Of a stretch of DNA of 64,000 nt, positions 36,221 through 48,379 are shown one piece after another (the first letter of the stretch is position 1; every line of letters begins with the position of its first letter). The notes under the pieces were generated by a model. That model made no database searches. It saw only the letters and a list, made by a program, of their open reading frames with translations, and had not been told where the DNA came from. This DNA is from Burhinus oedicnemus. Its lineage: Eukaryota > Chordata > Aves > Charadriiformes > Burhinidae. Both the position numbers and the translations under genes were made by a program. The stretch lies in assembly GCA_008921705.1 (NCBI GenBank), contig VFFE01006711.1, positions 503,172 to 567,171 of the forward strand, in the 5' to 3' direction.

Positions 36221-38364
36221 GTATGGAATAGGTATGGTGATGATTCAGGACTTGGAATCAGAAAGCAAACAGGAAGCACAATGATCTGTGATCAGTATTA
36301 AAGAAAGACTTTCATCGTGGTTTAGGCTCACTTTGTTATAAGGCAGTTAAATAAGACTTGGAAGCCTCCTTTCCTCATGTCCTTATCCAAAATATCTAGG
36401 ATGTTTTGGTAGTACCAAAATAGAAATTTTGATTTATTAGTAAATGAGAAGATTCCAATGTAGGAGAAGACTCTCTGTGTGTGGTGCTACAGTTAAATTA
36501 GGAGATGATTCCTACAGCAACCAGCTTTGAGGCTAAATTAATGTGATGATAGTAGATAAGAAAGAAAGTTAAGGTATAGAGTGATGATCACATGGAGTGA
36601 CATGACAACTGCCAACTGGAAAAACAGACCTTATATTCAAGTCCTCTGAGTCTTTATCCAGTATACTGTTAATCTGAAAATCCATTCCACCACTATCACA
36701 AATATACAGAGAATATCTTTCTGGATAGAAGTACTATTCCATATAATCCTTGTTGAATGGCTAACACAGAAAGCAAATAAGTTAGGCTGTGGCTAATTGT
36801 TTTACACAAACCTATGCAAAAGACCCTAGCTTTGTCCATTAGTAAAAAAATCATTTTTCTAGGGCAAATAGGCCAAATCAAAATGTTCAGGTGCCCCAAA
36901 ATATTCGGGAAAATGAGAGGAAAAAAAGAAGTTTCAACTCAGAATGCACATGAAATATGAGAGCATGCAAAAAGATATCCATCTGCTCTGCAGCAGCAAT
37001 ACAAGTGTGAAGAATCAGGAATGCACAGATTTGCATTTTGTAAAATTGTCTATTTGCTGTTTTCCACGTCTCATTTTCATGTTGAGTAAAAGACTATATA
37101 AGATAAACTGTCAACTGATGTAAATATTTGTAACTTGGCTTAACTGGAGCTATTTCGGTATGCTACAGAAAAGAAACTGGGCCTTAGAACACTGCATAAA
37201 TAAGAAATATAACAATAATAACATGTAGGAAATTAAACACTCGGTGTAGATAAATGTAATGGTAATTAAATAGAAATGATGCAAATAATGGAGGAAATCA
37301 GTAAACTACATATATACTTAATGAAGACATTGCAGAAATGACCACTGCAGCACTTCCTCATCAGAGGTTGGAGGTATTGTTGTTACAAGTAAAATGTCAA
37401 AGACTAAGATACAGCCAAGTTTATTGATACTGTCAACAACTTCAGTGGAGCTGTTCTGACTTATGCCATTTTGAGATCTCATTGAGAAACTGAGGTGTCA
37501 AAAACAGAGTTTGTACAAACTGAAAATCCACAGTAGTTTGGTTCGGTGATGTCTGTGCTCTTTCCCAGGTGTGAATTTTTCCCCAAAACCCCTGCAATGT
37601 CCTTAGTATTCTCACCATTGATACTTGCTGAGAAGTGTCTCTAATCAGCATATAACTGATGCAGTAAAAATAAATAATAGAAAGAAATTATAGTAATTCC
37701 TGAATTAACTTTGGGTTTCCTTTTAACATTCATATTTAATAAAATGCCTTTTCTTGTAAGGACAATTGCTTTTTTTCTTGTTTTAAATTACATTTCTTCA
37801 AACAGAGAATTGTTCTCTGTTTCTGTTGAAGTTGAAGCAGAGATGACTAAATGAACTGCCTAGCTTTTTAACAGGAAACTTTGCATTTGAAAATACCATT
37901 CTGAATAGAAACTGGGAATTTGTACACACTCATTTATCCTAGAGGCCATGAAAACAGTACCCTCCATTCCTGGAGGGACAGAAGGAATGAGTTATCCCAG
38001 CAGTGTTATTACTGCAAACTACAACTAAACATAGGAGATTTCTGAAGTCTACTACCATGGTCCATTTCAAAGACAAACAATTTTTTCCCCTCTAAGGCCT
38101 GCTCTGGAATAGGAGGATATATGTCATCTAGCTGTCAGAGGGATCCTTTCTTTGTCTGTTGCCACTAAATTTGTTTTGCATCTTTAACGGAACCAACAAA
38201 AACTAACCAAGAAAATCATTAAGGTTAAATCTGCTCTGCTGGAACTGCTGTTCTGCTAGAAAACATTTAGGGGTCTGAAAATAGGAAATTGAAAGTGTAG
38301 TAGATGGGGCTATTGACTGATGCAGTGGGTAACACACAGGTTGGATAAATCAGCATGCGGCGGG
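36221..38364. other. No gene seen
   Basis: Plain AT-rich DNA. No transposon, RNA gene or splice pair recognised. Confidence 0.7.
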
Positions 38365-38455
38365 GGTTGCAGTCCCAGCCTTTCCACTGTCTCTGGGTGT
38401 GACTGTGACAACTCAGTTTGTCCATGTCTTAGTTCATCCAGCTGTGATAACGATT
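38365..38455 (+). repeat. Probable MIR (CORE-SINE) remnant
   Basis: Sense-orientation similarity to MIR: 'ggttgcagtcccagcctttc', 'cactgtctctgggtgtgact', 'caactcagtttgtccatgtc', 'ttagttcatccagctgtgat', 'aacgatt'. The order (gttctagtcccagc, ccactnnctgtgtgac, ctcagttt, cctcatctgtaaaatggggataatgatt in MIR) is kept, with many substitutions. It is weaker than the copy at 24040-24126. Confidence 0.55.
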
Positions 38456-38659
38456 GTCTTTCTATCGGAGGCATATGAAGGGATCCGGTTAGTTCATTAA
38501 TGCACATAAAGACTTTTTAGCATCTTCTGAAAGCATTATTGTCATTTACAAGGCACGCTGTTCTTGATGTCAAATTAATCTGCAGCAATAAAGGACTGGG
38601 ATGCACACCTTTGACATACTACATCTGTAAAAGTATATGCAGAGACTGTACGTTTTTTG

Positions 38660-38686
38660 AAAACAAAACAAAACAAAACAAAAAAC
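38660..38686. repeat. (CAAAA)n microsatellite
   Basis: Four to five pentamer units 'caaaa' in a row, followed by A6 and 'ccacc'. Confidence 0.9.
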
Positions 38687-38815
38687 CACCCTCTCTCTAG
38701 CCCCATCTATTAATTAATTTTTGTTTTTAAAAGGATTCACAGACAGAGGAGGGAAAACAGCCAATTTGTAGTTCTCCATTCTTAAGAAATGCTGCCTCTG
38801 TCTCTGATAATCCAA

Positions 38816-38843
38816 GGGGGGAAAAGAAAAGGGGGGGGGGGGG
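38816..38843 (+). repeat. G-runs, G5 and G13
   Basis: G5 at 38816-38820, then 'gaaaagaaaa', then thirteen G at 38831-38843. A possible quadruplex or slippage site on the G-rich strand. Confidence 0.85.
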
Positions 38844-40154
38844 AAATAGTGAGCATCTGAACTATTATTTAGCATATAAAATATGTTTTCCAGAAAAAAA
38901 AATCTTTTGATGAAACAACTTTTCAATGTACAGATAACCATCTTCCAGACCTGTGTGTATGCACATGTATACACACACCTTTGTAAAAATGAAAATGTGA
39001 CAAAGGATCAGCAAAAGACAGCTCAGGTGGCAAAGAGGATTACTAATATCGAGACTCTCTTTATATATTAGTATCACGTTAATTGTGATGCTCGCAGCAT
39101 TGTAAATCATCTTGCTGCATCAAGCTGAATGAAAAACTTACAAAAAACCAGAGAGACAGGAGAGATGGGACATGTTGATTTAAAAAAAAAAACCTTTCTA
39201 AGAAGCATAAGGGTAATCTGCTAAACTGCTAAGATTATTCTGAATCAGCTGAGATATTCTGATTTCCAGCAGGTGAATCTGTCCCTTAAAATTAGGAAAG
39301 TGGGATTTTGACAGCCTTTTCCTTTTATGAAGCCCAAATTATCAGTGAGCCTAAAGTTTGCTCCTGCGAGTCCGCCCTCAACACCTTCAGCCATGGGCTT
39401 AGTATCTTGCTGGATTGAGCCCATAAGCACTAGACCAGTTGTCCTGATAGGCTGATCCATTTGAAAAGCACATCAACATTTTTTGCTGCTGACCATGGGC
39501 TCAAAATGCTCCCTTCGGGGAGAGGGACAGGGCAGTCACCTTTGCTCTTGCTGCTCCAGTGCACAGAATGATCTGGATGGAGGCCATGCCTTTTTGAAAG
39601 GAAAATAATCCAGAAATACTGAGACACAATCCATGTACCATGGATAACTGTGCATCTATAAAACTACCCGAGGAGGTCAGAATGAGAACCTGTGTCCTTT
39701 TCCTCCAAACGTACTATCATGTTTCATTTGAAGGAGGATTGACCCTTTCAAAAGTAAAGTCTCTATCTACCTTTATGAGCCCAAACATCAGTAGCATAGA
39801 CATTTATAGTTTGTCTTAGCAGGATCACATGTAATGGAAGCAAAATAATTGCGTATTTTTTCTCGTTGGCAAAGCAAAACATTAAGGAAAAAATCTCATC
39901 TTTCTTTCTTCCATCCTCTTCAGGTCCAAATATGATGGGGGTGATATATCAATTTATCAAAATCCCTGAACTACTGCGTAATTAACTTGAACCAAACAAC
40001 AGAGAGATTTTCCTGTGATTTTGTATTACAGTCAACCTAAGTATGAAAGGAAACAGTGTAAGGAGAATATACAATATGATAAAAGTTAATATTCTAGAAG
40101 ATAATGAGATGTAAATTGCTAGTTGGAACAATACCTACAGGCCCAAGTCTTCAA

Positions 40155-40170
40155 TTTTTTTTTTTTTTTT
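40155..40170. repeat. Poly-T tract
   Basis: T16 homopolymer. It lies about 75 bp from the weak MIR-like patch and has no visible link to it. Confidence 0.85.
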
Positions 40171-40245
40171 GCCAAAGATAGGCTTATTTTTATGTATTAA
40201 TAATCATTTTCAGTTCTTGAGCTCTTTATAAAGGGGATCAGTAAC

Positions 40246-40310
40246 AAAATGCCTTTCCTTTTCAGAGGAAGAAATTGAAGTAAAAAGAGATAGGATATAC
40301 AGAGCTCCTT
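40246..40310 (-). repeat. Weak MIR-like fragment
   Basis: The stretch 'tttcagaggaagaaattgaa' and the following 'gtaaaaagagataggatata' loosely resemble the MIR antisense block 'ttacagatgaggaaactgag' and 'gcacagagaggtt'. The similarity fades after about 60 bp. Listed only as a hint. Confidence 0.25.
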
Positions 40311-42237
40311 AGCAGACCAGATACTCATCACCATACCACAGACTTCTTGAGTTTCCTTTTAAGTTTTGAAGTATGATGGCTTTTACATACTGTACAGTTT
40401 GTCAGGCATTAAATAATGACCATGCGGTTGGGACCATAGTTTGAATTCAGAAATCAACTTTCAGGCAAAACTAAATAGTCAAGAAATTATCCTGTTCAAA
40501 GTGTGTCCCAACATATTGTATGACTTTTGCCCTGCACATTAGCCTCATGTTTAGGAAATCAGACTGTAAATACTCAGATTCCTGTTTTAAATGAGCAAGT
40601 GTTTCTTATGGGCAAGAGGTGTAATTTAGGTATTTTCTGCATTTCAAAAAGGATTTAGACATTTAAGCTAGACATAGCCCTCCTTTTGGCCTAGAAGTGT
40701 GCTCTAGGGAATAAAGCACTGGATTTTAACTCAGAATACTTTCATACCAGTGACCTTGGACTTGATAGTGCTTTCCTAGGACAACTGTACTTCATCCTCT
40801 TGCTTGTCTCAAGACAGCTACCTCCACAGTGCTATATTCCTCCTAGGTCTATCCCTATTCACATAGCTCTGTCTTCTCTAACTGTCTGGAAGATCACATT
40901 TCTGTCAAAGTCCTGAAATGCAGTCCTTTTGATTTCAGTTTTGAAAACTAACGACTTACGCTGCACCAACAACCATGTCTTCCCAAACACTGTTGATTCT
41001 ATGCAAGGAGAATTATGATAGTCCAGCCAGGCAGCCTGCCACAGCCATAGGTGAATATCTTGCTAGTCCTTGGCCTTGGATCGATCCAATGCCAATCATT
41101 GGTCCTCTATCATTAGTGGCTAAAAAAGGTTTTCCCTGGTTCTTCTGCTGGGGTCCTGTCATTCAGAAGTAACAAGTGTAACTTCTCTGCAAATTGCTTT
41201 AATGATGTGTAGTACATAGTTACAGGTGCATTAGACATGGGCTCGCTAACTCCTTGATTTGTTCCCCAAGAAAGCTGGGATGAAACACTGTCTGCACTTG
41301 CATATTTTGTGATTTAGTGTTTGCAAAGTGCTTTACGATCTGTGGTGTTGCACCACCACTGTTCTTGAAAAGTGTTGCCACAAACAGAGAATGGCATTTT
41401 TCTGTTCCAGTCACTTGGGGACAAGATAATAGCTGCAACTGCATCTTTCTGTGTGCAGAGCATCATGCAACAACCCTCCCACCTGGGATGCTCTCAGCAT
41501 TAATAAGAGTAAGTTGCTGCTTGAAGAGAGCCTTGCCTTCCTGGTTTTTTCAGTCTGGCTTCACTTACCTGTCTGAAAATATCTCCTAACTGCCAGTCTA
41601 AAATCTGTATCTCAACAAAGGGTTTCTTCTCTAAGTAAATATAATAATCACCAATATCACGATGACCCAGGCAGGACTTTCAGCTCAAAATTGTGCTCAA
41701 ACACCTTTTTCTGGTATGCACGCCATGGATGAAAGGGTTCATTTCTATAGGATTGAGGGATTTTTTAATCTTGTAAAGGAAGACATGAACTTCTTATTTT
41801 AAAATAAATGTTATGCAGCATTGTCCTCTGGACAATTGCCATTCTCTCTACTACAGACAGATGGTTAACTATGTGAAAGAATATATTCATTTTCCTTGCT
41901 GCTCCAGACACTGGGCTGGTAGGAAAACTAATATGGATATGCGGAAAATAGAAAAACCAAAAGGTTACTCTGTCCTGAAGTCTGATTAAAAGGGGGAAAA
42001 AAAAAATCCACCCCTGTAGCAGCCATCCATTTCAGGGCTAAGTTCTGGTGAATATTGTTGTGAAATAATTTATTTTTTTTAGAATTAATTTAGGGTGAAT
42101 TTTAAAGATTTGAGTTTACAAAGCCAAAATGTAGAAAAAATCTTGCCACTTAAATTGTGATGGAAAAATCTAGAGGTAAGAGACATTCCTTTTGACATGG
42201 GTCAGACTTTTCATTCAGACTTGGTTGATATTTTTGT

Positions 42238-42258
42238 ATAAATAAATAAATAGATAGA
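42238..42258. repeat. (AAAT)n microsatellite
   Basis: Tetramer run 'ataaataaataaatagatag'. Short and imperfect. Confidence 0.85.
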
Positions 42259-43410
42259 AACCAAAAGGAATGAAAGATCAAATCGTTCTGCTTTAAATGC
42301 TGCAAATAGAATGTTTTGGCCCCGTTTTCACATTTTATTTCAGTTTTTGAAGCTTTTTCAGTTCTGAAATTAGAGGCAGCTTGTTGAAGTGGTTTGCATA
42401 TAACAAATTAGCATTTTCCAATGGGAATAAAGTCTCTGTCACTTCTCTTTAGAGGTGAATCATTACCATAAGATGACTGCCATCTTAGTCAACACTGGGG
42501 ACAGAGACAGATATCTCCAGTTGAAGTCATAAATCTCTACAGTAAGAACTGTAGTGCTGGGCATTGTGAGCTTTGGCTGTAATAGCTTTCCTATATCTTA
42601 TTTTGGGTATGTCAAGAACTGACCAGTGATTTAGTGACCTCAGAAAAATGCAGTGGTGTTACTCCAAGCTGGTGAATGGAAAGTGTTTTTTTGATCACAA
42701 GGGCCGGTTGAGAGATCTTTGTGGCTGAAATAAGGATTGCTTCATCTCAGAGTAACTCAGTAAAAAACACCTTACCAGGATGCATTAATTTGTCTCCCTT
42801 TGGACACACCATTTCATTAGGATTTAGCAAGGAGACTAGAAAATTGGGATGGGGGAAAGAAGCAGCTTTGGGATTGGTACCTCAAGATGTTCTCTGCCTG
42901 TGGCTCTCTACTGCTCTGACAGCTGGGCAATGGGGTAGTCAAAAGCCTTTTAATTCTGGTGATTGAGAGATAAGCAAAGAGTAATTTGCAACTCAGGCTG
43001 GAGTAAGGATGTGGGCCAGTTCATGAATTATTTGTTTATTTGTTTGCTAATGTGGTCTGGGAAACAATTTACAATCTGACTTTCTCTGAGCATGCCCTGT
43101 GTCTGGGCTGAACAGGTCTGTCACCAAGAGGTAAATAAAAAAGGAGTCTCCAGACTAGGATCTTGATTTTAAAGTAATTGAAAGAAAACAAGCATATCAA
43201 CTCTTCATTCAGATTTCCTAAAATCTTCTCCTTGAAGGATGAGTTTCTAGTGAGGAAAGATTCCTGGGTTTTGTTCCCGGTCATGCCTTTCAGTTTGGCA
43301 GTATTCACAATTTGTCCCCCAAATGGCCATCAAACTATCAGCTGGCTTTGGAACAGCTGACCTTTGCTGCTAGATGAAGTTTCTGCTCCCAGTTACACCA
43401 TATGGTACAC

Positions 43411-43715
43411 AACAGTTGGGGTTGTTCAGCCTGGAGAAGAGAAGGCTCCAGGGAGACCTTATAGCAGCCTTCCAGTATCTGAAGGGGGCCTACAAGAAAG
43501 CCGGAGAGGGACTTTTTACAAGGGTATGTATTGATAGGACAAGGGGTAATGGCCTCAAACTGGAAGAGGCTAGATCTAGATTAGATCTCAGGAAGAAATT
43601 TTTCACTATGAGGGTGGTGAGGCACTGGAACAGGTTGCCCAGGGAAGCTGTGGAGGCCCCATCCCTGGAAGTGTTCAAGACCAGGCTAGATGGGGTTTTG
43701 AGCAACCTGGTCTAG
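43411..43715 (+). pseudogene. CR1 ORF2 C-terminal fragment
   Basis: An open frame covering roughly the last 100 codons of the CR1 ORF2 polyprotein, downstream of the reverse-transcriptase catalytic core. Visible family blocks are [11 protein letters not shown], then [20 protein letters not shown], then [10 protein letters not shown], then [20 protein letters not shown], then [12 protein letters not shown], ending at the natural ORF2 stop. The frame extends upstream to an ATG at 43374, but the first dozen residues are flanking sequence, not CR1. No catalytic residues are present: the endonuclease and the reverse-transcriptase motifs lie in the missing 5' part. The frame is unbroken, which suggests a fairly young insertion or simply chance over 300 bp. 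It is a dead fragment, not a host gene. Confidence 0.9.
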
Positions 43716-43804
43716 TGGGAGATGTCCTTACCCATAACAGTGGGGTTGGAACGAGATGATCTTTAAGGTTCCTTCCAACCTAAACCATTCTGTGATTCTA
43801 TGAT
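43411..43804 (+). mobile_element. CR1 LINE, 5'-truncated 3' end
   Basis: A CR1 non-LTR retrotransposon 3' end of about 394 bp in the sense orientation. It begins inside the last part of ORF2 (frame reading [11 protein letters not shown] from about 43417), runs through the ORF2 stop (TAG at 43713-43715), and ends with a short 3' UTR. That UTR holds the avian CR1 signature: a 'ttggaacgagatgatcttta' stretch, then 'ccttccaacc', then the terminal octamers 'attctgtgattctatgat' at about 43788-43804. There is no poly-A tail, as expected for CR1, which ends in octamer repeats. The 5' truncation is the usual outcome of incomplete reverse transcription. It is closely related to the copy at 55859-56141. 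Immobile by itself. Confidence 0.96.
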
Positions 43805-44026
43805 ATCCCACCTTTACTGCCTGTAACAGTTAAAGAGAATGCAAGTTTCTAAGATCACACCTGGACAGGGGTACCAGAGACAGCTCTGATGTAGTTTGCT
43901 GCATGCTTCTCTTTGTGTAGCTCTGTAACTGAGTTGCCCTGTTATACGTACTATGCAATGGATATAGCTTATACTTGGAGAAACCATCATAATTCATAAA
44001 CAGCTGGGGTTTACTGACACATCTTA

Positions 44027-44059
44027 TGTGTATATACATACATATATATGTGTGTGTTT
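44027..44059. repeat. TG/TA microsatellite
   Basis: Alternating 'tgtgtatatacatacatata' then 'tatgtgtgtgttt'. Degenerate dinucleotide repeat. Confidence 0.85.
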
Positions 44060-44797
44060 CTTTAAGAAACAAACTAATAGTCTTTCCTTGTGATTTAAGA
44101 AGAGCTTTATAATTACACATGAATGACTAGGGATGCCAGTAATTTTATGGGAGGAGCTTCATGATCTTGAGGGCTGTAGTATGAGGGGTTTCCCCACAGA
44201 AGTGTGGAAAAGGTTAAAAAGGATATGCTATATCATCTTGCCTTGAACTTCCCATTTTTCCTCCCCACTAACCACTACAAACCACACTGCTGAAGCATCC
44301 ATTGCACATTCATCACTTCTTTCTTCTACACCAGGAAGCTTTGCAGCCTTCAGCCACCAATGCAACTCCAGCCTCCAAGGTGCTGTTAGTTGCAGGTGAC
44401 AGGAATGAGACCCTTGGGCAGAGGAGTTGTTGGGTCAGCACTAGCATGGGTGCGTTGGTCAGTGCGAGGTTTAGACTCCACGAGCACTGGCTTTCCCTCT
44501 CAGCTCTGCTGACACCTTGCATGTTATTGCCTTGACTTCCTGGCTGGAACACGTTAATAATGACATTTACTCCTGTCTGTTTTGACAGAGAGATGCAACA
44601 GCAGAGCTGGTACAGGGACTTCCTATGAATCTAAGGGCACGAGGTCAAGCTGAGCTGTGGCCTTGAGATGTAGTCGGTCTCCTCTCCTCTTCCCCCATCC
44701 AGCCAGCCTCTTGGGCTCCAGAGAGGAGAGTAGGGCATGGATATGCTGCCTACAGAAACTGCAGGCCATCTCTAGGCAAAACTTCTTATCTTTCAAC

Positions 44798-44811
44798 TTT
44801 TTTTTTTTTTT
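44798..44811. repeat. Poly-T tract
   Basis: T14 homopolymer. The lysine-rich stretch in the minus-strand frame over it is an artefact of this run. Confidence 0.85.
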
Positions 44812-45529
44812 AAGGTGTCTTTCAGATGTGTCTTTTGTGGAATTTTTATTTGGATGTATCTTTTGATAATACTTGTTTTCTTGCCTGTGTGGACGGTACT
44901 TTGACCTTAGCTGTGGCCTGCTGGCGTAAGTAAGAAACAGAGCCAAAGACCAGCCCCTCGCTCCCCCCAGCACCCCACTGCTCTCGCTGTGCCTCTCTAT
45001 CTGCACTGATTCACAGTCTGCCCATCTCTAGTTCAGAACAGCCGGAGCTGTAGCAAACCTCTCTTTCCGCCTCTGGCTGTATTTCTGCAGGCTGTGATCA
45101 TCTCAGATCACACACATGCAAAGGTCAGGCCGTGGAGCACCAAATCCTTCCAAAGCCCAAGGGAGGGTCAGGTGTCAGCAGTGACAGGCCAGCGTGCTGC
45201 AGGACAGCCCTGGTGCCACAGCGAGACACAAAGGAGAGCTGTACAGTTGGATCTCTCTCTGGTGAGAGCTAAAAGCCAGCTCCTTGCTGATACTGAACAT
45301 TGCAAATCCCAGATGCTTTCTTTCATCAAAGAAGAGATGTAGAAATTCATATGTCCCAGCTGTATTTACCAGCTTAGTTTTTCTAGATGAATTTATGAAG
45401 GGGGAAAGACCTTATGGGATGTGACTACAGTTGAGCGGATAGCTGGAGCCTTCTGTTATACCCCATGTCTCATCTCAGGCAATTAAATGTCCTGTCCTAA
45501 AGCATTAGCACATATAAATCCACCTTTTT

Positions 45530-45800
45530 CCAGATTGGTTCCAAAGTTACAAGTCCAAACCTGGATATAAATGTTTAGCGAGCTGATTCAGAGGCTAAAA
45601 ATAGCAGTCACCAGAAGGTTTGCCCATGGTAGAAATAGAGCAAGGGTGTTACCCCCAGCTGTAAGCTCCGACATTAATTAGCCATTGGAGGGAGACAAAG
45701 AGCTGTGTTTCTTGCACTTCACCATGGTTCTACAGAGGCAATTACTCAATATTACCCAGCTGCTCAATCCAGATGTTGTTTTATTTAGCAATGGGTAAAG
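45530..45800. promoter_or_regulatory. Candidate regulatory block with MEF2-like site
   Basis: Holds CTAAAAATAG at 45595-45604, a full match to the MEF2 consensus YTAWWWWTAR, and ATTAATTAG at about 45673-45681 followed by 'ccattgg' (CCAAT-box on the minus strand). Repeat-free. MEF2 sites occur by chance, so support is modest. Confidence 0.25.
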
Positions 45801-46460
45801 CGGCTTCTGAACAACTCTGGCTACCATGGGGATGGGACAGCTGCAGTCAAGCATGCTGACGGGCATGGGGCTGGTCCCCAGTTCAGAAGAGATGTTAGAA
45901 ATACCAACTAATACACATGCATTGCCCACAGAAACATGAAATAGGGCTACCTCTAGATACACAGGGCTGGCTGTTGGTCTCTACAATGGTTCAGGCAATC
46001 ATGGAAGGCTCAAACTACAAACAGACCCTGCAGCCCAACTTGCTTACTTGCCATACTGGTTCAGCTAAAGCTCCTAAATCATGTCTTTCTTTAATCTATC
46101 ATCCAAACAGAAACTTACACTCCCTCCTTCCCCCTATACATTGCAGCTTTCTGTTGCACAAGGAGAAGGAGGAAAGAGTTTTCTAATAAACTCTCCTTTC
46201 TTGTCACCTGTGTATCTCTCCAAAGGAAAATCCATAGCTTAATGTCCACCATGCCAGCAGTTCCCCCATCCCATCAAATTCCTTCTCTGCCTCTATTATC
46301 CTGAGTGCTAGCCCAGGGACAAAGCATTCCCAAAAGGGGAGACAGGAACTCCATAACCCATAGAGAAACTTAAAATTATGGCCCGCATCATTGGAAAATG
46401 GTAAATCTTTGATTTTCTTAGACTATTCACACTCAGGGGAACTCAGAGATTAGTGTATGC

Positions 46461-46490
46461 CGCTCACCTGAGGCTGCTCTCACCTGAAGG
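46461..46490 (-). other. Tandem consensus 5' splice-site motifs
   Basis: On the minus strand two perfect-looking donor motifs, CAG|GTGAGAG (break at 46484/46483) and CAG|GTGAGC (break at 46468/46467), lie 16 nt apart in a short imperfect tandem repeat (ctcacctgaggctg / ctcacctgaaggctg on the plus strand). No exon with coding content is visible next to them. Confidence 0.2.
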
Positions 46491-46870
46491 CTGCCAATGC
46501 AGGCAATACACTAAAAGGCAGGTATATCAGGGACAAAGAGAGCTAAGGTGGTTATAGATCTCTTGGACCAAAGAGCATACATTTAGTCCGTAACACAGGT
46601 AGTGGCATTCAGGTCTGTCTGCACACATACGCAGAGGTGTCTTTTAAGCACTATTATCTCACAATTTTCTAAAATTATTTTCCCAAGGATTCTTTTGACT
46701 AGTGACATGCAGTGTAAGGCTCACGATAATTCTTTCTATCAAATCTGTGAAACTGACTGAAGAAAAAGTGCGCGGCAGGGGGGGATGAACAAAACTTGCC
46801 AAAATTTGAGACCAGACATGCAAACATTAAACTCCAAATCTTTTTGCCATTGTATTTTAGTGGTTTAATT

Positions 46871-46892
46871 CACCACACACACACACAAAAAA
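46871..46892. repeat. (AC)n microsatellite
   Basis: 'caccacacacacacacaaaa', a short dinucleotide run next to an A-run. Confidence 0.9.
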
Positions 46893-47689
46893 TGTTAAGA
46901 AGGGGGAGATATCAGAAGCTGAGCATATTGGAAAGTACTATAGAAAGGAGGAAGGTAATATAACTTTTCATATTCTTGATAAGGTTACCTGGGAAGTTTA
47001 CAAAATGTCCCTCTCTCTCAGTCTATGCTCTCCCTTTAATGTTGCTTTTTGCATCAATATGAAATGGGGCAGAGCACTCAAACAGGTTCCAGCTGGGGAT
47101 TCTTGGAGGTGGCCTCATTGCTGGGAGAGTAGAAAGCATTGCATTTCAAATTGCCCTCAGCTGCACACCCTTGCATTAAAGCAATCACACAGGACTTGAG
47201 CTAAACAAGCAAAATTAAGAGGAAAAGCAGTATATCTTTTTTATATGAAGGCTGTACTTGATGCTCAAACAATATTGTACACAAGATTTTAATTAGAAAA
47301 ATAATGTTTCTGTTGTAAAACAGCAACACAAATATTCAGGAAAGAAAAAAAAGGACTTTTCCGCCTCTAGGGTCAGTTTCTGCTTAGCAAACATGCCTGA
47401 AAACATTTCAAGCCCCTTTTTCCACCTGTGGAACAGAGGTAAGCTGCCTCAGGGCCAGATTCTGAACTGACAGAAATCAGGACAGCTTGGCTGACTCTAG
47501 GGAACATTTGATTTTCACCAACTGAAATTGTTATAGGTAAAAAAATGGCTTCAACAGTGAATGCCAACAGGCGACTAGTAATTGGGTGTACACGTGTGAG
47601 AGGCTGAATGACCAAAAATAACCTTTTCGGCTGCTCATACATTGCAGTCTACTGCTCTGCACGTAGACTATTTACAGTGGGAAAACAGA

Positions 47690-47870
47690 GGACTTAAGGC
47701 AATGGAAAAGAGGAGGCTGTTCAAAAAAGGGTTCCCAAAAAGAACTGGTTTCAGAAGGAGGAAGAGGGTCAGAAAGAAGAAGGTGAAGATCCCATTGGAG
47801 GAAAGATGTGGGATGTGGGGAAGATCATGGCGATCAGGAAGATGAATGGAGATGAATGCTGGGGGCCAGT
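47690..47870 (+). repeat. Purine-rich (GA) strand-biased tract
   Basis: About 180 bp in which the plus strand is strongly purine-biased, with many 'gaag', 'aggagg' and 'agaaag' runs. It gives a Lys/Arg-rich frame on the plus strand and a Phe/Leu/Ser-rich 148-codon frame on the minus strand. Neither looks like a protein family, and both follow from composition. Confidence 0.6.
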
Positions 47871-48379
47871 CAGTGACCTTGGCTGGTAACGCCACTCTCT
47901 GTGACGAAGAGAAGTTGAGACCTGGTGAATGCAGTGCTGGGGGTGATTGAGCATGCGAGTCTATTTGTGAGATAAGCAAGTAAGGTAAAAGCTCTAATCT
48001 TGCTTGTTTTAAATGAATGCCAGTATCCAGATTCACTGTGGGCTGTGGTTTACTCTGTGTCACCTGAGTCAAAGACCCAATCCCACTCACTCGTAATTTC
48101 ATTGTCCTGTACACAGCTTAACAAAAGTTGCTTTCTCTCCAGAGTTGTCCCAGTCCCTGTGAAACGGATGAGTTTAATTGATAATGCAGCTCACAGCATG
48201 ATATTGAACTACACAGTCAGTCAGAAACACACCAGTTAAGTCTTTTTCTTTCCTTATGTGTCCTCTTTGGGAGGTTTCACACTGATGCAATTCATTGAAA
48301 ATCAAAATAAGTACAAGCCTACACAGGAAAAATTGCATTTGAAGGTTTCCCAGAGACTCAGTGGTGACCAGCACTGAGA

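Larger units (their letters stand above)
38456..43410. other. No gene seen
   Basis: Plain DNA with the simple repeats listed. A perfect donor CAG|GTAAGTG on the minus strand (41569/41568) has only a 63-nt possible exon before it (to 41631), open in one frame and uninformative. Confidence 0.6.
43805..45529. other. No gene seen
   Basis: Flank of the CR1 copy. Moderately GC-rich from 44300 to 45350, with opposing frames of 77-127 codons that overlap each other on both strands and show no domain. Confidence 0.6.
45801..48379. other. No gene seen
   Basis: Contains the tandem donor motifs, an AC repeat and the purine tract, listed separately. Otherwise plain. Confidence 0.65.

Noticed and set aside
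47642..47845. Lys/Arg-rich small protein frame resembling a basic DNA-binding peptide
   Set aside because: The basic residues come directly from the GA-rich tract, with no family match.
47668..48114. Longest open frame in the window (148 codons, minus strand)
   Set aside because: It is antisense to a purine-rich tract, giving a Phe/Leu/Ser-rich product without domain structure. The open frame follows from composition.
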